From Candidatus Methanolliviera sp. GoM_asphalt (GTDB lineage: Archaea; Halobacteriota; Methanoliparia; Methanoliparales; Methanoliparaceae): a stretch of 14,402 nucleotides of DNA. Below the pieces are notes generated by a model. It saw only the letters and a list, made by a program, of their open reading frames with translations. It did not search any database and was not told the DNA's origin. Location: contig CABGHH010000025.1 of the NCBI GenBank assembly GCA_902158745.1, positions 1 through 14,402 of the forward strand, read 5' to 3'. Of this stretch, positions 6,428-13,842 are shown in pieces (the stretch's first letter is position 1; each line of letters opens with the position of its first letter). Position numbers and translations under genes: made by a program.

Positions 6428-7169
6428 CGAGCTCCTCCTCGACGGCTGCCCTTATTAAATATCCGGCCTTGTGCAAGATCGTATCTCCGACCTCTTTATC
6501 TCTATCCATGCTCGCGGTGCATGGATAAGAATGATGCGCCTCCGATACGACATCCCGAATCTTCTGTTTATCAAGCTCTGTTCCTATCAATTTTCTCGCG
6601 ACAAACCATGTCGAGCCACAAGGAGCGCTTCTTTTAACCGTAACGCGTGATATTTGCCCCCTTTTTGTCTCTATCTTGACCAGCGGTTTTCCAATCTTAA
6701 AATCATCGATGAATCTTTTGATTATCCCCTCATTTGAATCCAACGAACAGAATGGTTTTGGAAAGGAGGACTCCATACCCACTTCTTCACATGCGCCTCT
6801 GATCTGATTTCTAAGCCCCCCGGAAACTTCATGGGAGTCTTCGATGGGTACGATCATGTCTTTAACTCCAACATCTTTCAGTTTGGATGGCAGCTCCAAC
6901 AATAGATCGGGATGGAGATCGGTTGCGATGACCAACTTGGCGGATGGAAGTTTCTCTGGAAGGTAATTCTCGGGATCGTCGATGAAGCGCGGGAGCGTGG
7001 CTGGATCCTTAAGTCTGATCGCACCGATTATATTCTGTGCATAAGAATATTTGCCGTGTTTGCAGTACGCGCAGAGAGGATCACACGACGTACAAAAGCC
7101 CTCATAATTTATGAGATTCCCGAGCACCTTCTCTCCAAATGCTCCACCGTATAAGACCAATAGATCCAT
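6399..7169 (-). CDS. DUF166 family protein (function unknown)
   Basis: This 256-residue protein belongs to DUF166, widespread in methanogens and relatives; some members are selenoproteins. It begins MDLLVLYGGAFGEKV and carries a cysteine cluster C26-x2-C29-x3-C33-x2-C36, then C141, SAPCGSTWFVARKL (C184) and SYPCTASMD (C217). The many conserved cysteines suggest metal, Fe-S or redox chemistry; no reaction is established from sequence. I chose ATG 7169 over the longer frame from 7202 because AGGTGG lies a few bases upstream and the 11-residue extension is unlike the family. A TATA-like CATAAAAAAT lies on the minus strand at about 7201-7210. It is upstream of and overlaps ogg2. No UGA is needed to read it. 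Confidence 0.82.
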   Translation of the reverse strand: MDLLVLYGGAFGEKVLGNLINYEGFCTSCDPLCAYCKHGKYSYAQNIIGAIRLKDPATLPRFIDDPENYLPEKLPSAKLVIATDLHPDLLLELPSKLKDVGVKDMIVPIEDSHEVSGGLRNQIRGACEEVGMESSFPKPFCSLDSNEGIIKRFIDDFKIGKPLVKIETKRGQISRVTVKRSAPCGSTWFVARKLIGTELDKQKIRDVVSEAHHSYPCTASMDRDKEVGDTILHKAGYLIRAAVEEELGDRISKDGK

Positions 7170-7282
7170 CCCGCCACCTAAAATATTAATACCATATAGC
7201 ATTTTTTATGAATGTCATAAAGATGAAGAAGATAAAGGTGCTCAAAAGTCTTTGGTAACTCACAAGACTCGAGCATGGCTTC

Positions 7283-8092
7283 ATGCTGGCCATAGCAGTA
7301 TTGATCGGCGCGTTGATCGTCAACAGAGGAGTTCCACCGCTCGATAAATTCATATATGCCTCTCTGACTGTTATCTGCATCGAGGCGGGGGCGTTCGCGC
7401 TGAACGATTATTTTGATTTAGAAGTGGATATAAAGAACAATATGGATCGACCGCTCGCTAGGAATGCTCTGAGTCCAAAATTCGCGCTCTATCTCTCTTG
7501 CGCCTTGATCCCTCTTGGCGTATTTTTTAGTGTCTTTTTGAACAAGATCTGTTTCATGATCGCACTCTTAAATGCACTCGTCGCCGTGCTCTATGATCTC
7601 AAGATGAAAGAGACCAAAGTGATCGGAAATTTTTATATCGCCTTCACGATGGCGATCCCATTCTTATTTGGTGGTGCGATGATCGCGCCAGATATACCCA
7701 AGATAATATACTTTATCGCTTCGATGGCTTTTCTTTCAGGTGTAGGAAGAGAGATAACCAAAGATTTGATGGACATAAAAGGAGACGCTTTGAGGAATAC
7801 GAAGTCGTTTTCCATGTACATCGGAGAAAAAAACGCGATGAGGGTGGCATCGTTTCTCTATTTGGGGGCAGTTTCTTTGAGCTTTATGCCGTTTTTCTTC
7901 AATTTTGGAGAGTCATATTTCCACAACTTTAGGTATCTATCTATCGTTCTGATATCCGATCTGATCTTTTTTTATATATCTGTGCGAATGATCTTCTTTG
8001 ATAAGACGGAAGATGTTGGAGCTCATCGAAAGTCATCTCTCATCGCCGCGTCTTTGGGATTGACGGCATTCTTGGTTGGAGCATTTTTTTGA
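7283..8092 (+). CDS. UbiA-family prenyltransferase (probable archaeal lipid GGGP prenyltransferase), N-terminus interrupted
   Basis: UbiA enzymes move a prenyl group in the membrane. The archaeal digeranylgeranylglyceryl-phosphate synthase adds the second chain of the core lipid, the likeliest role here. From ATG 7283 the 269-residue protein has several membrane helices and both Asp-rich motifs: NDYFDLEVD (41-49), then DRPLA, and GREITKDLMDIKGD (155-168). The family's conserved N-terminus is missing from this start but can be read upstream in the same frame: M-K-K-I-K-V-L-K-S-L-W from 7223, TAA at 7256-7258, then LTRLEHGF directly before the ATG. LTRLEHG is the expected first-helix motif, so the TAA probably replaces a sense codon such as GAA. 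No ribosome site precedes 7283. Either the gene is nonsense-mutated, it restarts at 7283, or this base is a sequence error. Confidence 0.82.
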   Translation: MLAIAVLIGALIVNRGVPPLDKFIYASLTVICIEAGAFALNDYFDLEVDIKNNMDRPLARNALSPKFALYLSCALIPLGVFFSVFLNKICFMIALLNALVAVLYDLKMKETKVIGNFYIAFTMAIPFLFGGAMIAPDIPKIIYFIASMAFLSGVGREITKDLMDIKGDALRNTKSFSMYIGEKNAMRVASFLYLGAVSLSFMPFFFNFGESYFHNFRYLSIVLISDLIFFYISVRMIFFDKTEDVGAHRKSSLIAASLGLTAFLVGAFF

Positions 8093-8236
8093 CATTGGTA
8101 AAGAGGTAGATATATTAATGATGAGTAATACAATCGATAGGATTTTGTGTGTAGCTGTAAATCTTAGCTGTAAATCTTCGATTTACGAGATGATTTACGA
8201 GATATATTAAAGAATTGGAGAAATGAGGAGAGACGA
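8093..8236 (+). promoter_or_regulatory. Promoter region of the por-purO-ftr operon
   Basis: Two copies of GATATATTA (8109-8117 and 8201-8209) are TATA-like boxes on either side of a palindromic repeat block (8153-8203). The downstream box lies about 27-36 bp before the porG ATG. GAGGAG at 8225-8230 is the probable ribosome site, which the downstream box may leave little room for, so the upstream box may be the main one. Use of either box is inferred from spacing. Confidence 0.45.
8153..8203. repeat. Palindromic element with duplicated arms, copy 5, in the por promoter region
   Basis: The centre is GTAAATC (8170-8176), loop TTC, GATTTAC (8180-8186). Each arm is tandemly doubled: AGCTGTAAATCTT at 8153-8165 and again at 8166-8178, and GATTTACGAGAT at 8180-8191 and again at 8192-8203. 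The outer arm copies can pair with each other, so alternative hairpins are possible. It has the same stem core and loop as the twin-hairpin family. Confidence 0.75.
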
Positions 8237-8779
8237 ATGAGAGAGATACGATTTCACGGGAGAGGGGGACAAGGTGCTGTCACCGCGGCAGAACTCCTGG
8301 CCGTCGCCGCCTTTAACGACGGTTACTACAGCCAGGCATTTCCAGCGTTTGGTGTGGAGAGACGGGGTGCACCTGTCTTGGCATTCACGAGGATAAACGA
8401 TGAGAAGATAAGGGTGAGAAGCCAGATCTATTCACCAGATTACATCATCGTGCAGGATTCCACACTTGTAAAGACGGTTAACGTTGTGGAAGGATTGAAA
8501 GAGGACGGAATGGTGATTATAAACAGCAATAAAGACCCAAAAGAATTTAACATTGGTAGTGAGATAAGGGCAATAGATGCCACTAAGATATCTCTGGATG
8601 TTATAGGCAGACCGATAATGAACACTACTATGTTGGGTGCTTTCGCCGGTGCTACGGGCGTTGTAAGCTTAGAATCGGTCAAAAAAGCTGTTGGGAACAG
8701 ATTTGAAGGCAAACTGAAGGAAAGAAATGTGCGTGCGGTCGAGATGGCATACGGGAAGATAAAGGAGGATGCGAGATGA
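8237..8779 (+). CDS. porG: Pyruvate:ferredoxin oxidoreductase, gamma subunit
   Basis: First gene of the four-subunit pyruvate synthase/oxidoreductase, which interconverts pyruvate plus CoA with acetyl-CoA, CO2 and reduced ferredoxin in the cytoplasm. The 180-residue gamma subunit starts REIRFHGRGGQGAVTAAELL, the family's glycine-rich signature, and shows the expected FPAFGVERRGAPVLAF and MNTTMLGAFAGATG segments. Length is normal. It overlaps porD by 4 nt (ATGA). Calling it pyruvate-specific rather than 2-oxoacid-general rests on the four-gene G-D-A-B order and on the beta subunit. Confidence 0.93.
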   Translation: MREIRFHGRGGQGAVTAAELLAVAAFNDGYYSQAFPAFGVERRGAPVLAFTRINDEKIRVRSQIYSPDYIIVQDSTLVKTVNVVEGLKEDGMVIINSNKDPKEFNIGSEIRAIDATKISLDVIGRPIMNTTMLGAFAGATGVVSLESVKKAVGNRFEGKLKERNVRAVEMAYGKIKEDAR

Positions 8780-9039
8780 AGCTTCTCCCAGGAGGCATTG
8801 TAAAGCCGAAGACGACGGTTGTGAATAAGACCGGGGCATGGAGAACCTTTATTCCCGTATTTGATGAAGATAAGTGCAAAAAATGTGGGATCTGCGAGAC
8901 TTTTTGCCCGGAAGACTGCATAAGCATCGATGAGAATGAATTCAGGCATCCAGATTATGATTTTTGCAAAGGTTGTGGAATTTGCGCCGAGGAATGTCCG
9001 GCGGATGCGATAGAGATGAAATATGAGGAGAAAGAATGA
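8776..9039 (+). CDS. porD: Pyruvate:ferredoxin oxidoreductase, delta subunit (2[4Fe-4S] ferredoxin)
   Basis: An 87-residue ferredoxin-like subunit that carries electrons between the catalytic TPP/Fe-S site and external ferredoxin. Two clusters are read directly: C34-x2-C37-x2-C40-x3-C44 and C64-x2-C67-x2-C70-x3-C74, each followed by Pro. The N-terminal 30 residues, ending WRTFIPVFDEDKC, are typical of PorD. Overlaps of 4 nt on both sides tie its translation to porG and porA. Confidence 0.95.
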   Translation: MKLLPGGIVKPKTTVVNKTGAWRTFIPVFDEDKCKKCGICETFCPEDCISIDENEFRHPDYDFCKGCGICAEECPADAIEMKYEEKE

Positions 9040-10208
9040 TAAATGAGATGCAAATTCTTGAAGGATCCAAGGCAGTTGCTTTGACGGTAAAATCGTGCAG
9101 AGTGGATGTGATCTCGGCATACCCAATAACACCACAGACACATATCGTAGAAGATCTGGCACAGATGGTTGCGGATGGAGAAACGGATGCAGAATATATA
9201 AAAGTTGAATCTGAGTTCTCTGCTCTCTCCACACTCATAGGGGCGAGTGCTACAGGGGCGAGAACATACTCCTCGACGACTTCGCAGGGCCTGGCGTTGA
9301 TGTTTGAGGTTTTATTCAACGCCTCAGGGATGAGGCTTCCGATCGTGATGACCACAGTAAATAGATCTCTTTCTGCTCCTCTGAGTATATGGAATGATCA
9401 GCAAGATTCTATATCCGTAAGAGATGCTGGATGGATTCAGTTTTACGCAGAAGACAACCAGGAGGCATGCGATCTGCTACCGATTGCATACAAAGTAGCA
9501 GAAGATAAGGATATTCTCCTACCTGCGATGTGTTGTATGGACGGATACATCTTGACACACACGTTCGAGCCCGTAGAGATCCCAGAACAGTCTTTGACAG
9601 ACGAATTTCTTCCATCCTATCAGCCTAAATATGTTCTCGATCCCGAGAATCCTCTAACCTTTGGTGCGTATGCAGATCCAAGCATCTATACAGAATTTAG
9701 ATACCAGCAACACGATGCGATGTTGAAGGCTTATAAGAAATTTGAAGAGGTGGTGAGAGAATTTGAGAAGGTATTTGGAAGAAGATATGGGCTGGTTGAA
9801 GAATATAAACTCGAAGATGCAGAGATCGTTCTCATCTCGATGGGATCCCTTGTAGGAACGATGAAAGACGTGGTAGATGAACTTAGAAGAGATGAGGAGA
9901 AGGTTGGAATTTTAAAAATAATTAGTTACAGACCATTTCCAGCAGAGAAGATATACAAAGCGATCAAAGACGCAAAGGTCGTTCTCGTTCTGGAGAAGGA
10001 TGTGAGCGTGGGAATGGAGGGGGGACTCCTGAGCGATATAAAATCTTTCATGTATAACAGAGAAGATAGACCCTCAATCTTTGGCTTCTCCATAGGTCTC
10101 GGGGGCAGAGATGTGACGATAGGAGATATAAAAGGTTTGGTCTCCAGGGTGAAGAGGAGAGAGGCAGAGGAATTTGAATTTTTAAACCTGAGGAGGGAGG
10201 TTTTATGA
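9036..10208 (+). CDS. porA: Pyruvate:ferredoxin oxidoreductase, alpha subunit
   Basis: The 390-residue alpha subunit holds the pyrimidine-binding domain for TPP and the second domain that helps bind CoA. Visible signatures are AYPITPQTHIVEDL (28-41), VESEFSALSTLIGASATGAR (57-76) and TYSSTTSQGLALM (77-89), then IVMTTVNRSLSAP and the C-terminal transketolase-like domain with VLISMGSLVGTMKDVVDELR and YRPFPAEKI. Length and order match methanogen PorA. It overlaps porD and porB by 4 nt each. Confidence 0.95.
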   Translation: MINEMQILEGSKAVALTVKSCRVDVISAYPITPQTHIVEDLAQMVADGETDAEYIKVESEFSALSTLIGASATGARTYSSTTSQGLALMFEVLFNASGMRLPIVMTTVNRSLSAPLSIWNDQQDSISVRDAGWIQFYAEDNQEACDLLPIAYKVAEDKDILLPAMCCMDGYILTHTFEPVEIPEQSLTDEFLPSYQPKYVLDPENPLTFGAYADPSIYTEFRYQQHDAMLKAYKKFEEVVREFEKVFGRRYGLVEEYKLEDAEIVLISMGSLVGTMKDVVDELRRDEEKVGILKIISYRPFPAEKIYKAIKDAKVVLVLEKDVSVGMEGGLLSDIKSFMYNREDRPSIFGFSIGLGGRDVTIGDIKGLVSRVKRREAEEFEFLNLRREVL

Positions 10209-11068
10209 GTCTCTTTGCCCAGGGTCATACGGCTTGTGCGGGTTGTGGTATGCCAATAGCCGTTAAACTCGTGCTGGAGGGCAGTGGAGAAAATTCAATC
10301 GTCGTATCCCCTACAGGCTGCCTCGAGGTAACTTCCACGAGGTATCCACAATCCGCGTGGGGTGTTCCATGGATTCATTCTCTCTTCGAAAATGCCGCGG
10401 CGGTCGCATCTGGGATAGAGACGGCCCTGAAAGTGAAGGGGAAGAAGGTGAATGTTCTCGTCATTGGTGGAGACGGGGCTACCGTGGATATAGGTGTCAG
10501 AGCTTTGAGTGGGATGTTCGAGCGAGGGCATAATGTCACTTATATCTGTTACGATAACGAGGCGTATATGAATACAGGCGTTCAGCGAAGCGGATCCACT
10601 CCTTATGGTGCCTCTGCGACCACGTCTCCCGCGGGAAAATTATCTTTCGGTGAAGACAGACCAAAGAAGGATATTCCTGCCATAGCTGCGGCACATGGGA
10701 TCCCTTATGTTGCTACCGCATCGGTAGGTTATCCGAAGGACATCGTCAAAAAAGTGAAGAAGGCGCAGGAGATCGTTGGCCCAAAATACATACAGATCTT
10801 GACACCCTGTCCGACAGGATGGAGATTTGATGGCAGCAAGACGATAAAGCTGGCAAAACTTGCGGTTGAGACTGCGCTCTTTCCGGTGTATGAAATAGAG
10901 AACGGAGAGATCACGAAGGTGAAGAAGATAAAAGAGAGGAAGCCCGTGGAAGAGTATCTCAAATTACAGGGGAGATTCAAACATCTCTTCAAGAAGAACA
11001 AGGATCGGATAGAAGTGATCCAGAAGATGGCCGATTCTAACGCCGAGAAGTTCGGTCTTGACGGGTGA
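10205..11068 (+). CDS. porB: Pyruvate:ferredoxin oxidoreductase, beta subunit
   Basis: The 287-residue beta subunit binds the TPP diphosphate and the proximal [4Fe-4S] cluster. Four cysteines are in the family positions: C11 and C14 in CAGCG, C39 in PTGCLEV, and C202 in LTPCPTGW. TPP binding is shown by GGDGATVDIG (88-97) and YDNEAYMNTG (116-125). SATTSPAGKLSFGE and the C-terminal PVEEYLKLQGRFKHL are typical of pyruvate-specific PorB rather than indolepyruvate or oxoglutarate enzymes. GGAGGGAGG just before the ATG, at the end of porA, is a strong ribosome site. The purO gene follows 4 nt after the stop. Confidence 0.95.
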   Translation: MSLFAQGHTACAGCGMPIAVKLVLEGSGENSIVVSPTGCLEVTSTRYPQSAWGVPWIHSLFENAAAVASGIETALKVKGKKVNVLVIGGDGATVDIGVRALSGMFERGHNVTYICYDNEAYMNTGVQRSGSTPYGASATTSPAGKLSFGEDRPKKDIPAIAAAHGIPYVATASVGYPKDIVKKVKKAQEIVGPKYIQILTPCPTGWRFDGSKTIKLAKLAVETALFPVYEIENGEITKVKKIKERKPVEEYLKLQGRFKHLFKKNKDRIEVIQKMADSNAEKFGLDG

Positions 11069-11072
11069 TTAG

Positions 11073-11654
11073 ATGTATCTCGGTAGGGCGGTGATTGCCG
11101 GATATCCTGATGAAGTTTTTTTGGGGTACGTTCTTGCTTCGAGATCTTTCCCCTATAGAAGAGCAGAGATAAGAGATGATCTAATAAAGATCACCCCTGA
11201 AAAAGCGTATGAAAATCCGTACATCTCCTATAACTGCATCAAAATCGTCGGAGATAAAGCGGTTGTTTCAAACGGTTCCCATACGGATATGATCGCGGAT
11301 AAGTTGGAATTGGGATACCCAGGGAGAGATGCCCTTGTCTTGTCATTACTAACCGCCGATTATGAACGTGATGAATATAATACCCCAAGAATAGCTGCTG
11401 CTTTTGACGGAGAAGAACTATATATGGGTATCATAATGAAGGATAAACTGTCGGTCGAGAATATTTTAGAGGGAGAAAGTAGGCTCATCTCAACTTATGA
11501 GAAGACATCTCCAGAAGAGATAAAGATAAATGGGATAAGTGCAGAAGAGATAGCGAAAGAGATATATGAATTAAAATACGAAAAGATAATCTGCTCCGCA
11601 TCGGCATATAGAAAGAAAGATGGTTTTGAACTTGCCATACATAAGGAGAAATAA
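11073..11654 (+). CDS. purO: IMP cyclohydrolase, archaeal PurO type
   Basis: PurO closes the ring of FAICAR to give IMP, the last step of purine synthesis in many archaea that lack bacterial PurH. The 193-residue protein begins MYLGRAVIAG and shows SRSFPYRRAEI, YNCIKIVGDKAVVSNGSHTD, GYPGRDALVLSLLTADYERD and YNTPRIAAAF in the family order, at close to the usual length of about 200. The FAICAR made upstream carries a formyl group, so purine synthesis and the C1 carrier enzyme encoded next door draw on related one-carbon chemistry, though Ftr does not itself feed PurO. It sits inside the por-ftr operon, with 1 nt before ftr. Confidence 0.92.
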   Translation: MYLGRAVIAGYPDEVFLGYVLASRSFPYRRAEIRDDLIKITPEKAYENPYISYNCIKIVGDKAVVSNGSHTDMIADKLELGYPGRDALVLSLLTADYERDEYNTPRIAAAFDGEELYMGIIMKDKLSVENILEGESRLISTYEKTSPEEIKINGISAEEIAKEIYELKYEKIICSASAYRKKDGFELAIHKEK

Positions 11655-11655
11655 A

Positions 11656-12549
11656 ATGAAACTGAATGGAGTTTTGATAGAGGATACCTTCGCGGAGGCT
11701 TTTTCGATGAAGGTCGCGAGGGTTTTGATAACGGCGGTCAGTGATAGGTGGGTGAGGGTAGCCACGACGGAAGCTACCGGATTTGGAACGTCGATTATAG
11801 GATGTCCTTCGGAGGCAGGGGTAGAGAAATATCTCACTCCGAGCGAGACGCCTGACGGAAGGCCAGGGGCATACATCCAGATATTTCAAGGAAAATTTGA
11901 AAAACTGGAAGAGCAGGTTTTAGAGAGAATAGGGCAGTGTGTCTTGACCGCTCCAACAACCGCGGTCTTCAACGGTCTATCGGATGCAGAAAAACAGTTC
12001 AACACGGGATTCAAGCTCAAGTTCTTTGCGGATGGATATGATGAGGAAGGAGAGATCGCCGGGAGGAAGGTTTATAAGATACCGATGATGGAGGGGGACT
12101 TCATCATAGAAGAGAATATAGGTGCCGTTGGGGGCGTTGCAGGTGGGAACTTCTTCATCCTGGCAGAGAACCAGATGGCTTCCTTGACTGCGGCAGAAGT
12201 GGCGTCAGACACGATATTAAAGATGGAAGGAAGTATAACTCCTTTTCCTGGCGGAATCGTCGCGAGCGGTTCAAAGATTGGTTCCAATAAGTACAAATTT
12301 TTGAAGGCATCGACGAACGAGAGATTCTGTCCAACTCTGAAAAATAAGATAGAAGACACCCAAGTTCCGCCTGAAGTGAATGGAATTTATGAGATCGTGG
12401 TGAATGGAATAAGCGTTGATGCCGTTAAAGATGCTATGAGGGCTGGCATATCTGCGGCAACGAAGATTCCGGGCGTTTTGAGAATAAGCGCAGGGAATTA
12501 TGGAGGAAAGCTCGGCAAGTACAAGATAAGTTTGAGTGAGTTACTGTGA
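11656..12549 (+). CDS. ftr: Formylmethanofuran:tetrahydromethanopterin formyltransferase
   Basis: Ftr moves the formyl group between methanofuran and tetrahydromethanopterin, the second step of CO2 reduction to methane or, in reverse, the second-last step of methane or methyl oxidation. I chose ATG 11656 (297 residues) because family members start M-K-L/I-N-G-V-x-I-E-D-T-F-A-E-A-F, and AAGGAGAA at 11643-11650 is correctly spaced. An upstream ATG at 11620 lies inside purO. Highly conserved blocks are EATGFGTSIIGCPSEAG, SPSETPDGRPG-like (LTPSETPDGRPG), ERIGQCVLTAPTTAVFNGL, FKLKFFADG, EGDFIIEENIG, GSITPFPGGIVASGSK and RISAGNYGGKLGKY. It is the last gene of the operon, followed by an oligo-T tract. 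Confidence 0.97.
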   Translation: MKLNGVLIEDTFAEAFSMKVARVLITAVSDRWVRVATTEATGFGTSIIGCPSEAGVEKYLTPSETPDGRPGAYIQIFQGKFEKLEEQVLERIGQCVLTAPTTAVFNGLSDAEKQFNTGFKLKFFADGYDEEGEIAGRKVYKIPMMEGDFIIEENIGAVGGVAGGNFFILAENQMASLTAAEVASDTILKMEGSITPFPGGIVASGSKIGSNKYKFLKASTNERFCPTLKNKIEDTQVPPEVNGIYEIVVNGISVDAVKDAMRAGISAATKIPGVLRISAGNYGGKLGKYKISLSELL

Positions 12550-12574
12550 TGAATCCGAGTAGCGCTCAAAGATC

Positions 12575-12582
12575 TTTTTTTT
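12575..12582 (+). terminator. Oligo-T terminator behind ftr
   Basis: Eight consecutive T residues on the plus strand, 26 nt after the ftr stop and followed by ATTT, fit the T-tract termination used by archaeal RNA polymerase. There is no strong stem before it, which archaeal termination does not need. Confidence 0.6.
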
Positions 12583-12598
12583 ATTTGGTGGGAGAAAA

Positions 12599-12833
12599 AT
12601 GTATGTATCCGAATGGAAAGGGTTTATAAAGCACTCTATAGCATGGATTGGAGGAAGAGAGTATCATGAATGGTTCCCCAAAACTGCGAATATTATCCAT
12701 TCGTTTGATTTTAAACCGACTAAAATCAGAAGTTTCTGGCATGAATTTTGGGTATTCTTAAACTTAGTTGAAATGCTGGTGGATCGGTTAAAAATTTCAG
12801 AAATTTTTCATATAACTCCTTGCTACGATTTTT
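12599..12833 (+). CDS. Unidentified tryptophan-rich reading frame cut by the IS element
   Basis: An ATG at 12599 preceded by GGTGGGAG (12587-12594) opens a frame reading MYVSEWKGFIKHSIAWIGGR, then EYHEWFPKTANIIHSFDFKP and onward. The native part would end at 12833, where the IS1-like element begins; the frame runs on to 12868 in IS sequence. It has five tryptophans in the first 50 residues and no motif I recognise. It may be the front of a small gene truncated by the insertion, or a chance frame; the ribosome site favours the former only weakly. Confidence 0.3.
12790..12808. repeat. Perfect 8-3-8 palindrome beside the IS end
   Basis: AAAAATTT (12790-12797), loop CAG, AAATTTTT (12801-12808). 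It shares the short stem and 3-nt loop design of the other palindromes, but its loop and core differ, so membership of the family is uncertain. Confidence 0.4.
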
Positions 12834-13386
12834 GGTCGTGTACGTCATTCATTGAACAGGCACCCTGAATGTGAACATCTCTTCTAGCGACCATATATGA
12901 TCGGTAAGTCCTTCTGCCATTTTCAGGTGTTCTCTGTCTCCATTTACGTCTTCCATTATTCTCTTCTACCCTAAGAGATCTATGTGGCTTCACGAAATTA
13001 TACCATGCCTGTATAAAATCCAAAAGCTCTTGAATGCATCTCTCTGATCTTTGCTCTCATTCATCGTTCTCCTGATGAATCGAGCCAGAGAATTCCGTAT
13101 GGTTAGGTTCAATCTCTCAACGTAAGATGTATTGATCTTACCATCCGAATTATTTCCACATAAAATCTCTAAAACTTCATCGGGATCTCCGAACACAACG
13201 CGTTGAACCACTTCAACAATCTTCCCATTTCTTCTCTTTTTACAGACCTTAAGCATACTTAATTAAGATCATCAGAAGGAACTATAACTGGATCTGGTCT
13301 TCTTCCAATTCCCCTGTACGATGGTATTTCTAGTTTTCCATAGACATAGACCAATCCATCTTTAAATGCATCCCAATTATCCGATG

Positions 13387-13434
13387 TCCTGACGACTTCG
13401 TCGTGGGATCCCAAAAATCTTCGATTTTTGAGGA
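13387..13434. repeat. Twin-hairpin palindromic element, copy 6, 48-bp in-frame insertion in the transposase
   Basis: Hairpin one: ACGAC (13391-13395), loop TTC, GTCGT (13399-13403). Hairpin two: CAAAAATC (13411-13418), loop TTC, GATTTTTG (13422-13429). Removing 48 bp restores the transposase reading PVF-T-SDNWDAF, the sequence expected for the family. The insertion adds 16 residues, LKNRRFLGSHDEVVRT, without a stop. GGGATCCC (13404-13411) bridges the two hairpins. A target duplication is not clear. Confidence 0.8.
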
Positions 13435-13798
13435 TAAATACAGGAATTTGGCTATTTTTCTCTCTCTTCTCATCTACGTCCATAAATAGTTCTATAGCAT
13501 CGTCTATAGATCTACCGCCTTCATGATGGCTGATAAAGAGTCTGGATTCAACATTCATTGCCGTTAGTGTGTAGAGATCTCCACAATTTGAATCTTTAGC
13601 CGTCACCTATCTTCTCCTTTTTTTTATATACGACCAGATCTCATCCACCTGAACTCTTGTCAATTTCAGATCGTTGAGGAAGTATTCTGTTACCTCTTTG
13701 GAGTGCTCACCAGCTATCTTTAGCCAACGACATATTGCACTCTTATCGTGTCCGGTGGCTCTGGCTGTCCCTCTTATGCTTCCCTTCTCAGGAATCAT

Positions 13799-13842
13799 TT
13801 AAAAATCTCTGATTTTTAAGTGTGCAAATCTTCGATTTGCAC
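13799..13842. repeat. Twin-hairpin palindromic element, copy 7 (best-preserved), with TCAT target duplication
   Basis: The 44-bp element is two perfect hairpins. TTAAAAATC (13799-13807), loop TCT, GATTTTTAA (13811-13819); spacer GT; GTGCAAATC (13822-13830), loop TTC, GATTTGCAC (13834-13842). It is flanked by TCAT at 13795-13798 and 13843-13846. Deleting 48 bp restores the transposase sequence LRTLAM-IPEKGSIRGTAR. The insertion adds 16 codons, the fifteenth being TAA, followed at once by ATG. Confidence 0.88.

Noticed and set aside
7256..7258. Stop-codon recoding to pyrrolysine or selenocysteine in the UbiA gene
   Set aside because: The codon is TAA, whereas pyrrolysine uses TAG and selenocysteine TGA.
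7111..7347. Plus-strand frame spanning the DUF166/UbiA intergenic region
   Set aside because: It is in another frame from both genes and has no recognisable content; the UbiA N-terminus is read in a different frame.
8440..9234. Long minus-strand frame of 264 codons
   Set aside because: It lies antisense to porG, porD and porA, whose motifs are certain; its translation is low-complexity Ser/Leu/Ile-rich, typical of a shadow.
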